Assembly: GCA_900763175.1 (NCBI GenBank)
Contig: CAAFJI010000119.1
Location: forward strand, 1 to 14,510
Source of the DNA: Lachnospiraceae bacterium
Lineage (GTDB): Bacteria; Bacillota; Clostridia; Lachnospirales; Lachnospiraceae
Length of the DNA: 14,510 bases
Direction: 5' to 3'
Below, piece by piece: positions 1-7,287 of the stretch. Numbering within the stretch: the first letter of the stretch is position 1; the number at the start of each line of letters is the position of its first letter. The notes beneath the pieces are model-generated. The model was not told the origin of the DNA, made no database searches, and saw only the letters and a program-made list of their open reading frames with translations. The position numbers and the translations under genes were made by a program.

Positions 1-57
1 AATTAAGAGCCTCCGGAAGGGAACTGCCATTTTGGTTTGGTGGTGGAAGGTATTTTC

Positions 58-1383
58 TTAAGCTGTCATGCGGAGCATGATCTTCGCAGTAAAGATTCCG
101 TTTTCATAGGTGAAATTGGCGGCTCCTCCGTTTTTCTCTGCAATATGCCGCACAGATTGGAGTCCGACTCCGTTTCCCTTGCGCTTGGAGGACTGAAAAA
201 TTTCATTCTTCTTCTGGATTTCTCCATGAAAGGTATTTTCCACCTGTATCAGAAGAAGGTGAGGATAAGGAAGATAGATTTCCACATTGATTTTCCGCTT
301 AAGAGGTTCTGTTTTTAAGCTTGCCTCAATGGCATTTTCCAGAAGATTGGAAAGAACGAGGCACATATCCACCTCGTCTAATGGAATTTGTGCAGGAATG
401 TCCATTTTTGCATGAAAAGGAATATTTTCCCGTTTAGCCAGGGACAAGTAATAGCCCATTACGCTGTCTGCTGCCTGATTTTCACAAAAATGCAGATCAG
501 AGTCTGGAACCTTACTGGCGGCAAGAGAAAGATATTCCTTTATTTTCTCAAGATCTCCGCTTTGTGCCAAGATAGAAAGCTGGAGAAAGTGATGACGGAT
601 GTCATGGCGGGCCTGTCTGGCTTCTTCAATGGCAGTACACAGGTTTTCATATCTTGCCTCCTGAAGGGAAAGAAGATGATTCTCCTGCTGTAGCCTTGCG
701 TTTTTGTTCAGGCTGCTGGCCATCAGCAGAAACATGGCATAAAAAAGAACCAGGATTACAAGAAGAACCAGACTGATCACAACGTATATCTGGAGAAGCC
801 GGCCTGTGTATAAGGTGTTCTGGTATTTGGGAATCATAAACAGGTTCAGTCCAATAAAGATAAGGGGCAGGATCCAGAAAACATACCAGGTCTGGGCAAA
901 GTTTTTATCTTCGATCATGGTCCGGACAGAGTGAGAGGCGGGGTACCAGGCGACCAGGGCAAAAGCCAGGCAGATAAGATTGTACAGAATTCCCGGACCA
1001 GTGTGGAACCACAGCTCATTTTGGCTAAGCTCAAGGTCGGCCGTCACGATAGCATTGATGGCTCTGGAAAGGCTGTTCACACAGGCAAATACCGCACAAA
1101 TAGCCAGAGAAATACTACCGGATTTCCAGATGGAAATCTGAAGGGTCTTATGGTAAATGGCCATGAGGAACGGCAGAGTGAGGAAGAGAACCGGTATGGT
1201 GGAAATCTTTAAAAAGAAGCACAAAGTCCCTTCTAGAAAACAGATTCCAAGGAGCAAAGGAATCAGCCAGCAGATCAGTTTCCTGGGGGCTTGTTTGAGA
1301 TAGGTCCTTACCGGAAGATAGGCAAGGAGCATTCCCGGAAGGATGACAGTAAGTTCAAGAACAGGTCGAATAAGAGTACTCAT
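58..1383 (-). CDS. Multi-pass membrane sensor histidine kinase, GHKL family (AgrC/VirS-like)
   Basis: The protein has 441 residues. The N-terminal half (about 5-225) is a series of hydrophobic stretches consistent with six or seven membrane helices. A coiled-coil linker follows at about 225-255. The cytoplasmic kinase region has an H-box RQARHDIRHHF with His260 as likely phosphoacceptor, an N-box LSNLLENAIEAS (346-355) and a G-box GNGVGLQSV (403-411). This layout, with an H-box of the RHDIRHH type and a short GHKL ATPase, is that of AgrC-type kinases that sense peptides or small molecules and phosphorylate LytTR regulators. It lies 2 bp after the stop of the regulator gene, with a ribosome binding site (AAAGGA) inside the end of that gene, so the two should be co-transcribed and translationally coupled. 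The ligand cannot be told from sequence. No AgrD-like peptide gene or AgrB processing gene is visible nearby, so a quorum-sensing role is not supported. Confidence in the class is high. Confidence 0.93.
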   Translation of the reverse strand: MSTLIRPVLELTVILPGMLLAYLPVRTYLKQAPRKLICWLIPLLLGICFLEGTLCFFLKISTIPVLFLTLPFLMAIYHKTLQISIWKSGSISLAICAVFACVNSLSRAINAIVTADLELSQNELWFHTGPGILYNLICLAFALVAWYPASHSVRTMIEDKNFAQTWYVFWILPLIFIGLNLFMIPKYQNTLYTGRLLQIYVVISLVLLVILVLFYAMFLLMASSLNKNARLQQENHLLSLQEARYENLCTAIEEARQARHDIRHHFLQLSILAQSGDLEKIKEYLSLAASKVPDSDLHFCENQAADSVMGYYLSLAKRENIPFHAKMDIPAQIPLDEVDMCLVLSNLLENAIEASLKTEPLKRKINVEIYLPYPHLLLIQVENTFHGEIQKKNEIFQSSKRKGNGVGLQSVRHIAEKNGGAANFTYENGIFTAKIMLRMTA

Positions 1384-1385
1384 AG

Positions 1386-2102
1386 TTAATGTCCTTTCTG
1401 AAAAAGAAAATCCATAAAGGTCTGTCTGGCATTTTTGATCAGTTTACGGCTGACAGGAATGGTATTTCCGTCGTCCAGAACAAATACAGTTCCTTCAAAA
1501 TCCACAGCGTGTTCCAGATTTATTACAATTCCTCTGTTACATAAATAAAAACGGGGATCCATTTTCAGGGAAGCGTTGAATTCCTGAAAAGACTGTCTTG
1601 TGATCAGCTCTTTTTTCTCTGTGGTATAAATATGGATCATGTGGGAAAAATGCTCTGCATAGATAATGTTCCGAAATGGTACCTGTACATTGCTTCCGCT
1701 TATCTTCACATCTATGTATTTTCCGGAATCCGGGATACGTGCAAGAATCTCTTCTATAAGATCAGAAATATCCGCTTCCTGGTAAGGCTTCACCAGATAA
1801 TGCATGGCACGGACCTTAAACCCGTCCAGGGCGTGGTCAGCAGAAGTGGTGGTAAAAACCAGCAGGCATTCGGAATCTGTCTTACGCAGCTCCTTCGCAG
1901 TTTCAATTCCATTTGCACCCTCCATATAAATATCCAGGAAAGAAACGGTAAAAGGCCGTTCCTTTGCAGCTGCCAAAAAGTCTTCTCCATTTGCAAATTC
2001 AGATAAGTCCGGGTGGACGTTCCGGCTGACAAGCTGACGCTCGATTCGTGTGCGAAGCAGCACCCGTTCTTCTGGAATATCATCAACAATCGCAATTCTC
2101 AT
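1386..2102 (-). CDS. LytTR-family response regulator
   Basis: The protein has 238 residues. The N-terminal receiver domain (about 1-120) keeps the acidic pair D7-D8, the phosphoacceptor D57 in SFLDIYM, and the conserved lysine K105 in YLVKPY. The C-terminal LytTR DNA-binding domain (about 132-235) shows the usual strand pattern, with YIDVKISG, the IIYAEHFSHMIHIYT segment and RFYLCNRGIVINLEH. It is the partner of the adjacent GHKL kinase (2-bp gap) and is transcribed first. The ATG is preceded by AGGAG at a good distance (rc of 2114-2118). By family knowledge it binds pairs of roughly 9-bp direct repeats upstream of its targets. The divergent gene pair beginning at 2375 is the obvious first candidate target, but I could not identify convincing repeat sites there by eye. 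Confidence 0.95.
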   Translation of the reverse strand: MRIAIVDDIPEERVLLRTRIERQLVSRNVHPDLSEFANGEDFLAAAKERPFTVSFLDIYMEGANGIETAKELRKTDSECLLVFTTTSADHALDGFKVRAMHYLVKPYQEADISDLIEEILARIPDSGKYIDVKISGSNVQVPFRNIIYAEHFSHMIHIYTTEKKELITRQSFQEFNASLKMDPRFYLCNRGIVINLEHAVDFEGTVFVLDDGNTIPVSRKLIKNARQTFMDFLFQKGH

Positions 2103-2183
2103 ACTGTTATTTACTCCTCATTTTTGCTGTATGGGGCGCACATCTTACAGAAATTCCTTCCGTATACGCCCTGGCATATTTAT

Positions 2184-2212
2184 AAAGGCAAAAAGGAAAA
2201 AGCTTTGCCTTT
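2184..2212. other. Perfect 9-bp inverted repeat in the leader of the regulator/kinase operon
   Basis: AAAGGCAAA (2184-2192) is mirrored exactly by TTTGCCTTT (2204-2212) across an 11-base purine-rich loop. It lies between the candidate minus-strand promoter and the regulator start, so it would form a hairpin in the 5' untranslated RNA. No U-run of terminator length follows on the minus strand. It could be an mRNA-stability element, a weak attenuator or a protein-binding palindrome. Confidence 0.45.
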
Positions 2213-2227
2213 CTCTTATCTGCAATC

Positions 2228-2253
2228 AGTATATCACAAATATTCCGTGTAAA
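2228..2253 (-). promoter_or_regulatory. Candidate extended -10 promoter for the regulator/kinase operon
   Basis: Read on the minus strand, TGATATACT gives a TATACT -10 box (2228-2233) with the TGn extension of an extended -10 promoter. A TTTACA box (2248-2253) lies upstream at 14 bp, which is too close for an ideal -35, so the TG extension would have to carry the weight. It lies about 125 bases upstream of the regulator ATG, and nothing better is visible in the intergenic region. Confidence 0.4.
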
Positions 2254-2307
2254 CTATGACCACTCATCACAATTCGTGCTATTTTTTCCTCTTTCGTGCC
2301 AAACCCA

Positions 2308-2335
2308 TTGAAATTAATTTCCATTTTCATATAAT
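2308..2335 (+). promoter_or_regulatory. Sigma-A-type promoter for the pseudo-receiver/beta-propeller unit
   Basis: TTGAAA (2308-2313) and a perfect TATAAT (2330-2335) are separated by 16 bp. This lies about 40 bases upstream of the GTG start at 2375, which has a strong AAAGGAGGGG ribosome binding site. The region 2103-2374 holds divergent promoters and no other gene. Confidence 0.6.
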
Positions 2336-2374
2336 GAGGACAACAAACGTAAGAAAGCGAAAAGGAGGGGAGCC

Positions 2375-2770
2375 GTGTATAGTATTGCTGTGTTGACCAA
2401 AGAAGAACAAGAGGGACGGATTTATCGGAAGTATATATTAGACTACTGTACAGAAAAAGGAATTTTTCCGTTGGTTGAGCTTTATCAAAGCCAGGAAAAA
2501 TTTTTTGAGCAGACCAGGAACAGAGTACCGGATCTTGTGTTTCTTACACTGCCTGGAGTAGCAGGGTTGAATGCGGCAGAGCATCTTCGCTCCCTGTATT
2601 CTGGCTGCGGGATCATATGGTGCAGTGATCTTGATTTTTCCCTTCATGCTTTCAGGCTGCGTATTGAATATTTTTTTATGGAACCTGCAGATGCACCAAA
2701 GATTTGGGAGGGGCTTTCTGCATGGCTTGAGAACAAAATAAAGAATAAAACAGATTTCAGGAGGAAATGA
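2375..2770 (+). CDS. Lone receiver-like domain protein, degenerate (pseudo-receiver)
   Basis: The protein has 131 residues and starts at GTG, chosen because AAAGGAGGGG sits 5-14 bases upstream. The fold pattern is that of a LytTR-type receiver domain: a first strand IAVL, PDLVFLTLPGVAGLNAAEHL (52-71) matching the strand and turn around the phosphoacceptor, GIIWCSDLDFSLHAF (79-93) matching the IIFVTSxDxYALxAF region, and EYFFMEPAD matching DYLLKPV. Every catalytic position is lost. The acidic pair is replaced by T8-K9-E10, the phosphoacceptor position reads T58, and the lysine position reads M102. No DNA-binding domain follows. It overlaps the next gene by ATGA, or lies 2 bp from the preferred start, so the two are one operon. 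It probably acts through protein-protein contact if it is functional. It could also be a decaying regulator, but the frame is intact and the expression signals are good. Confidence 0.75.
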   Translation: MYSIAVLTKEEQEGRIYRKYILDYCTEKGIFPLVELYQSQEKFFEQTRNRVPDLVFLTLPGVAGLNAAEHLRSLYSGCGIIWCSDLDFSLHAFRLRIEYFFMEPADAPKIWEGLSAWLENKIKNKTDFRRK

Positions 2771-2772
2771 GA

Positions 2773-4821
2773 ATGAAAAAAAAGACCTTGATTTTTGCTG
2801 CGCTTGCGATGGTATTTGCCACAGCCCCGGACTGCACAGTAAAGCTTCATGCAGAAACTATGCAGACAGAAGAACAGACAGAAGAAGCTTCCGTGCTGCC
2901 GATTAAGGCTCTTACTCCGAAGGTAGTGGACGAAAATCCTTATATGGCAAAGGGAGATTCCAATATTCACCATGACTGCTATAACACAGATTCAACAGAC
3001 GAAGTACTGCCTGTTGACATTTATTCCGAGATCAATGTCTCCTACGAAAAAGTAAATGCAAATGCATCTCCGGCAATCTTCTTTGATTCTTATGGACACG
3101 CAGTGGTTCCCTTCCTTGGAGGACTTGCCATTCGAGATATCAATGGAGAGGAAACACAGACTCTTGGATATTTCTCCCCGAAACAGCATGATGATGGCGG
3201 CTATGTGATACAGAGCTCCTACTCCTTTGTAGATGAGAGCAACCGCCTGGTGTGTCCGACCAGCCACAACCATGTATTTATGTTAAAGGCAACAGATGAA
3301 GAGGGAAATGTACTTCCGGAATTTGAGAAGGTTCTGGATATTGATGTAAAAGCTGCTGCAGAGGAGGCTCTTGGAAAAACACTGGATCAGAATCTGTTAT
3401 CTGTGGTTTTTGACTATGAGGGAAATCTCTGGTTTGCCACCGGAGGATTTCGCATTTATCCGGACAGAGGGCAGCAGGGAGCAATCGGATATATTTCCAG
3501 AAGTGTGATTGATTCCATCTTAAATGGGGAAGAGGTCAATTTGGCGGATGGCGTATTTGTGTACGAACTGACACCAGGAGAAGGGGCTGAAAATGGAATT
3601 GCAGCTTCCAAAGATGGTGCTGTGATCCTGACGAATCAGAACTGCTATTTATTCCAGGCAGAAGATGGAGTGAAAAAAGTATGGGAAACACCTTATGAGA
3701 GCGTAGGCGCAAAGGAAAGCCAGGAAGGAGATGCCATTACTGGTGGTGGTCTGGCCTGGGGAAGCGGATGCTCTCCGTCACTGACTCCGGATCTTGTGAT
3801 GTTTACAGATAACCAGAATCCTGTAAATTTGATTGCTCTGGATATGAAAACAGGAGAAAAGGTTGCTGCCATGCCTGTTATTGATGAGCTTCCGGAGGAA
3901 ACCCAGGTATCTGTTGAAAATTCAGCAATCGTATATGACGATGGAGAGGGAACAGTAAGCACCGTTGTATGCAACTGGTTTGGTGCAGGAAGTGCCAACC
4001 TGGGCAAAGAAGACAGCGACTCTTCAATCCAGAGTTATGCCAATATCTATGATGAGAACTGGCTGAGACAGGGAAATAAGATGATCATGCCAGGAGTAGA
4101 GCGTGTGGACACTGTGAAAACAGAGGATGGCTATGAAATGAAGAGTATTTGGTGCAGAAGTGATCTGTCTGATACTTCCATGATGAAGCTTTCTACAGCA
4201 ACCGGATATGTTTACGGATATGTGCAGAATCTTGAGACTGGTATGTGGCAGTACATCATGCTGGACTTTGAGACAGGAGAGACAGCCTTTGCAATGGACG
4301 TTGCCAATAAGCCTGGATATAATAATATGGCCATTGGAATGTATGCAGGAAACAGCGGAAATGCACTGTATTGCCCTACCGGCTATCTGGAGCTTTTGAG
4401 ACTGCAGGACAGATTCGTTTATCTGCCGGAAATGCCTTACAGAAAAGTGGATCTGGATCAGGCAAACAGAAATGTCCTTAGCCAGGAGGCTTTTGAAGCA
4501 GCTGGTGCTACAGGCAGTGTGATGGGCTGGTTAAATACGGTAACCATAGAGAATGTACATCCGAATACCACCCTCGCCCTGCGTATGAAAGGACTTTCCG
4601 GTGCTGCAGAGGAACTGAAGCTCTATGGATATGGAACGGATGGAACCTTACAGGAGGTTCCGGCAGAGCTGTGGCATATTCAGACGGAAGCTGGAGAAAC
4701 ACCAGATACATTATCTGAAGACGTTCTGTACGAAGTTCACGTTACCGTAGAGGACGGAGGGGCGTTTGACCTTAGTGATACGGAAAAAGAAATAAAAGCT
4801 TCCGTGATTCTTGGAAAATAA
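2773..4821 (+). CDS. Secreted beta-propeller-like protein of unknown function
   Basis: The protein has 682 residues from ATG 2773. An in-frame ATG at 2767 exists, but AGGAGG (2759-2764) is only 2 bases from it and 8 bases from 2773, so the second is preferred. The N-terminus is a signal peptide: MKKK, a hydrophobic core to about residue 18, and likely cleavage after LHA (residue 27). No lipobox, LPXTG motif or C-terminal anchor is seen. The body has repeated blade-like strands, such as NLWFATGGFRIY, NGIAASKDGAVILTNQ and GSGCSPSLTPDLVMFTDN. I recall the pattern GSGxxPxL..DLVxxTDNxxP from a family of extracellular propeller proteins related to lactonase/arylesterase or PQQ-type propellers, with no settled function. 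A C-terminal beta-rich region (about 560-682) may be a separate domain. No catalytic set is recognised. It is co-transcribed with the pseudo-receiver and divergent from the two-component system, suggesting a cell-surface sensing or response role (inference). Confidence 0.8.
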   Translation: MKKKTLIFAALAMVFATAPDCTVKLHAETMQTEEQTEEASVLPIKALTPKVVDENPYMAKGDSNIHHDCYNTDSTDEVLPVDIYSEINVSYEKVNANASPAIFFDSYGHAVVPFLGGLAIRDINGEETQTLGYFSPKQHDDGGYVIQSSYSFVDESNRLVCPTSHNHVFMLKATDEEGNVLPEFEKVLDIDVKAAAEEALGKTLDQNLLSVVFDYEGNLWFATGGFRIYPDRGQQGAIGYISRSVIDSILNGEEVNLADGVFVYELTPGEGAENGIAASKDGAVILTNQNCYLFQAEDGVKKVWETPYESVGAKESQEGDAITGGGLAWGSGCSPSLTPDLVMFTDNQNPVNLIALDMKTGEKVAAMPVIDELPEETQVSVENSAIVYDDGEGTVSTVVCNWFGAGSANLGKEDSDSSIQSYANIYDENWLRQGNKMIMPGVERVDTVKTEDGYEMKSIWCRSDLSDTSMMKLSTATGYVYGYVQNLETGMWQYIMLDFETGETAFAMDVANKPGYNNMAIGMYAGNSGNALYCPTGYLELLRLQDRFVYLPEMPYRKVDLDQANRNVLSQEAFEAAGATGSVMGWLNTVTIENVHPNTTLALRMKGLSGAAEELKLYGYGTDGTLQEVPAELWHIQTEAGETPDTLSEDVLYEVHVTVEDGGAFDLSDTEKEIKASVILGK

Positions 4822-4826
4822 GAAAA

Positions 4827-4984
4827 AAGGCTGTTTAAGATACGATTACAGGAAAAAGGCTTACAACTAATGGCGGCATGACGTAATGCTGTAGAAAGAA
4901 GAATGTCGGAAAGCCGTATGAGGAAAAACCTCACGCACGGTTTGATGAGGGGAAAGAGGGCAAAAGCCCTCTGACCTACTCTAC
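4827..4984 (+). mobile_element. Group II intron 3' fragment (domains V and VI, no reverse transcriptase)
   Basis: Domain V is clear at 4911-4943: AAGCCGTATGAGG, an A-rich loop and CCTCACGCACGGTTT form the 33-34 nt hairpin with the AGC triad and the CGTATG/CACGCACGG lower stem typical of bacterial introns. Domain VI follows at about 4946-4980, with stem GAGGGC/GCCCTC (4956-4969), a possible branch-point A at 4974 and the 3' end CCTACTCTAC (end placed at 4984 from the terminal AY). The segment 4845-4910 resembles the stretch normally found between the maturase gene and domain V. No intron-encoded reverse transcriptase and no domains I-IV are present. The fragment starts within a few bases of the preceding gene's stop, so the intron was truncated by deletion or recombination. 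The left limit is approximate. The A plus T7 run directly after the 3' end would fit insertion into a terminator, as group IIC introns do. Confidence 0.8.
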
Positions 4985-5010
4985 ATTTTTTTCTGTGGGG
5001 ATTGTTCCGG

Positions 5011-5118
5011 TTATGCATCCGCCTTTTGCAGCACACAGGCGCAGAAGCCCGGTGCAGGCTGATAGCAGTAAATCGTCAGATACTTGCCGATCTCCGGGCT
5101 GTAATCGTGGAGGATGCA
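5011..5118 (-). pseudogene. Antisense remnant: C-terminal 35 residues of a lost protein (PAS-like tail?)
   Basis: On the minus strand this stretch reads without stops as 35 residues, including HDYSPEIGKYLTIYCYQPAP followed by GFCACVLQKADA and TAA (5011-5013). The residue pattern (E-I-G-K-Y-L, alternating strand, turn P-A-P-G-F, hydrophobic strand) is protein-like and recalls the last strands of a PAS domain as found in GGDEF or kinase proteins of gut Clostridia. Upstream in the same frame a stop occurs at 5119-5121, exactly where the kinase-like gene begins on the other strand, so only the tail is left. The assignment is from memory and tentative. It also occupies the 136-base gap between the intron fragment and the first biosynthetic gene, where I see no convincing promoter. 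Confidence 0.4.
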
Positions 5119-5120
5119 TT

Positions 5121-5852
5121 ATGCAGAGTACGTATCGGCTAGCAGGCCACGCCATCAAAATCGAGTCACTCTATTCACAGGTACATACGCTGTGTGCAGC
5201 CTACCGGGTAGAAGATGATGCCGAATACTGTATCACTACCGCACCCGCCGACATTGCATACGAGCGGAAACGCTCTGTGCGGGCAGACGAGCTGGAAGGT
5301 GTGGCGGTGCGGGAGTATGCAAACCCATATCTGGAAACGCTGGCGGTCTACCGTAAACTGGCGCAGCTTCTGGTGCAGGACGATATCCTGCTGATGCACG
5401 GTGCCGTGGTGGCGGTGGATGGACAGGCGTATTTGTTCACAGCGAAAAGTGGCACCGGCAAAACCACCCACACCCGGTTGTGGATGCAGCAGTTTGGCGA
5501 CCGGGCCGTGATGGTCAACGGGGACAAGCCCCTGCTCCATGTCACAAACACGGGTGTGACTGTTTACGGAACGCCGTGGGACGGCAAAGAGCATCTGAGC
5601 CGCAATATTGCCTGCCCGCTCAAGGCAGTGTGCATCCTGACCCGCAGCGAAACGAACCACATCGAGCGTATTTCTTCAAAAGAGGCACTTACGATGCTCT
5701 GCCAGCAGAGCTATCGTCCGGCACAGCCGGCTGCCTTGAGAAAAACCCTTGCACTGGTCGATTTGCTGAGCAGCAGCGTGCCGCTGTACAAGCTGGGATG
5801 TAACATGGAACCGGAAGCTGCACTTGTGGCTTACCACGGGATGAATCAATAG
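5121..5852 (+). CDS. HPr kinase/PEPCK-like P-loop protein of a RiPP cluster
   Basis: The protein has 243 residues. ATG 5121 is preferred over an upstream GTG at 4995 because GGAGG (5109-5113) is well spaced and the upstream residues overlap the antisense remnant. Features are LLMHGAVVAVDGQAYLF, then a P-loop AKSGTGKTTHT (108-118) and a probable metal-binding aspartate in NGDKPLL (133-139). The short beta-hairpin, late P-loop and NGDK motif are those of HprK/PEPCK-fold proteins found in peptide-modification clusters, not of true HPr kinase, which has an additional N-terminal domain and a different P-loop. In paeninodin-type lasso clusters a homologous kinase phosphorylates the precursor. Here it may phosphorylate a Ser or Thr of the precursor (inference). 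It is the first gene of the operon, 12 bp from the radical SAM gene. True substrate unknown. Confidence 0.75.
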   Translation: MQSTYRLAGHAIKIESLYSQVHTLCAAYRVEDDAEYCITTAPADIAYERKRSVRADELEGVAVREYANPYLETLAVYRKLAQLLVQDDILLMHGAVVAVDGQAYLFTAKSGTGKTTHTRLWMQQFGDRAVMVNGDKPLLHVTNTGVTVYGTPWDGKEHLSRNIACPLKAVCILTRSETNHIERISSKEALTMLCQQSYRPAQPAALRKTLALVDLLSSSVPLYKLGCNMEPEAALVAYHGMNQ

Positions 5853-5864
5853 GAGGAGTACTGT

Positions 5865-7220
5865 ATGCAAACCATTTTACCGCCGTCTGGTAACACAATG
5901 AAGATCCTTGGTAACCCGAAGCCGGCAGAGCACGGTTTGCGTTGGATGACATACGTTCTTGCCCAGCCGGTCGAGGGTGGAGTGCTGGTGTTCCATACCC
6001 TTACACGGGCGCTGCTTCTGCTCACACCGGGGGAATATACCGCACCGGACGCAGTGACTGAACTGCGCAACAGCTGGTTTCGTGTACCGCAGGAGATGGA
6101 TGACCAGAAATATGCCAATCAGGTGCGTTTTGTCCGCCGCACGATGCAGAAGGAACCGGAGCATATAACCACTTATACCATCTTTACCACCACGGACTGC
6201 AACGCCCGTTGCTTTTACTGCTATGAGATGGGGCGTTCCCGTATTCCCATGAGCGACGAAATCGCCCACAAGGCGGCGGCTTATATTGCAGCGCATTGCG
6301 GCGGTGAAAAGGTTCACCTGCACTGGTTTGGCGGTGAGCCGCTTTTTAATAAGCAGGTCATTGACATCATCTGCACCGACCTTACGGAAAAAGGCATCGC
6401 ATATGAATCTATGATGATCTCCAACGGGTACCTGTTTGACAAAGATACCGTAGAACGAGCGGTTTCCCATTGGAAGTTGAAGAGTGTGCAGATCACGCTG
6501 GACGGCACGGAAGAGATTTATAACCGCAGCAAGGCATTTATTTATAAGGATGGTAAGAGCCCCTATCAGGTGGTACTGGCAAATATCCAGCGTTTGCTGG
6601 ATGCAGGGGTTGCGGTTCTTATCCGGCTGAACATGGACGAACATAACGCCGATAATCTGATGGAACTGGCGGATGAACTGCACGAACGGTTTGGTGAAAA
6701 CAAAAAGCTGACTGTTTACAGCCATGTGTTATACGAGTTTCTGGGTTGCAAAGAGAGCATTCCAGCGGACAGCCGAAATGAGATCTATCAGAAACAACAG
6801 GCGTTGTATCATAAGCTGGAGCCCCTTGGATATGTAAAGAAATTGGGTTTACGAAAAGACCTTCCGCTCCGGCGTTGTATTGCAGACCATGGTGGTGCAC
6901 TTACCATCTTGCCAAACGGCGAATTGGGCTTGTGTGAGCAATATAGCGAGAACAACTTTATCGGGCATATAGACAGCGAAAAGTTGGACGAAACCGTGCG
7001 GCAAAGCTTCCGGGAATCGTGGCCTGCTTTGGATGCGTGCAGGAAATGTTTTTTCTATCCGGAATGCATCCGGTTGAAAAAATGTATTGAGCAGCAAAAG
7101 TGCTACGAGCAAATGCAGATTAAGGTTCGGGAAGATATATTATCCGCTATGCGCAACACTTACGAGGCATGGCTGAAAAAAGAGCAGATCAGTGAGGAAG
7201 AACCTCACTCGGACTGCTGA
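5865..7220 (+). CDS. Radical SAM/SPASM peptide maturase (candidate thioether-forming enzyme)
   Basis: The protein has 451 residues and an ATG preceded by AGGAGG. Domain order is as follows. Residues 1-100 form an N-terminal region probably including a leader-contacting segment. The radical SAM core holds the CX3CX2C motif C112-NAR-C116-FY-C119, the GGEP motif (156-159) and TLDGTEEIYN (211-220). The C-terminal SPASM region holds C338, C357 in the NGELGLC motif, and a cluster C392, C395, C401, C407, C413 for auxiliary iron-sulfur clusters. Enzymes of this build install carbon-sulfur or carbon-carbon links in ribosomal peptides using S-adenosylmethionine. The adjacent precursor carries two Cys-X3-Asp motifs, so a freyrasin-maturase (PapB)-like reaction is proposed, joining Cys sulfur to Asp C-beta. 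The family is certain; the bond type is inferred. The gene is 68 bp upstream of the precursor. Confidence 0.9.
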   Translation: MQTILPPSGNTMKILGNPKPAEHGLRWMTYVLAQPVEGGVLVFHTLTRALLLLTPGEYTAPDAVTELRNSWFRVPQEMDDQKYANQVRFVRRTMQKEPEHITTYTIFTTTDCNARCFYCYEMGRSRIPMSDEIAHKAAAYIAAHCGGEKVHLHWFGGEPLFNKQVIDIICTDLTEKGIAYESMMISNGYLFDKDTVERAVSHWKLKSVQITLDGTEEIYNRSKAFIYKDGKSPYQVVLANIQRLLDAGVAVLIRLNMDEHNADNLMELADELHERFGENKKLTVYSHVLYEFLGCKESIPADSRNEIYQKQQALYHKLEPLGYVKKLGLRKDLPLRRCIADHGGALTILPNGELGLCEQYSENNFIGHIDSEKLDETVRQSFRESWPALDACRKCFFYPECIRLKKCIEQQKCYEQMQIKVREDILSAMRNTYEAWLKKEQISEEEPHSDC

Positions 7221-7287
7221 CCCTTTGCGTGATGCGGCGCAACAGCCGTTTCACATAGATATTTTCTGCGAAAGGAGATGTGTAAAC

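Noticed and set aside
1..57. Terminator or gene start left of the kinase gene
   Set aside because: No hairpin with a T-run and no supported coding frame in these 57 bases.
58..2102. Agr-type quorum-sensing locus
   Set aside because: The kinase and regulator fit the type, but no AgrB-like protease or AgrD-like peptide gene is present in or next to the operon.
4995..5120. N-terminal extension of the HPrK-like protein from GTG 4995
   Set aside because: No ribosome binding site there. The extension is Arg/Ser/Pro-rich and unlike the family, while ATG 5121 has a well-placed GGAGG.
5877..6725. A 282-residue open frame antisense to the radical SAM gene
   Set aside because: It overlaps a gene with clear catalytic motifs, is rich in His, Arg and Cys as expected of antisense frames, and shows no domain pattern.
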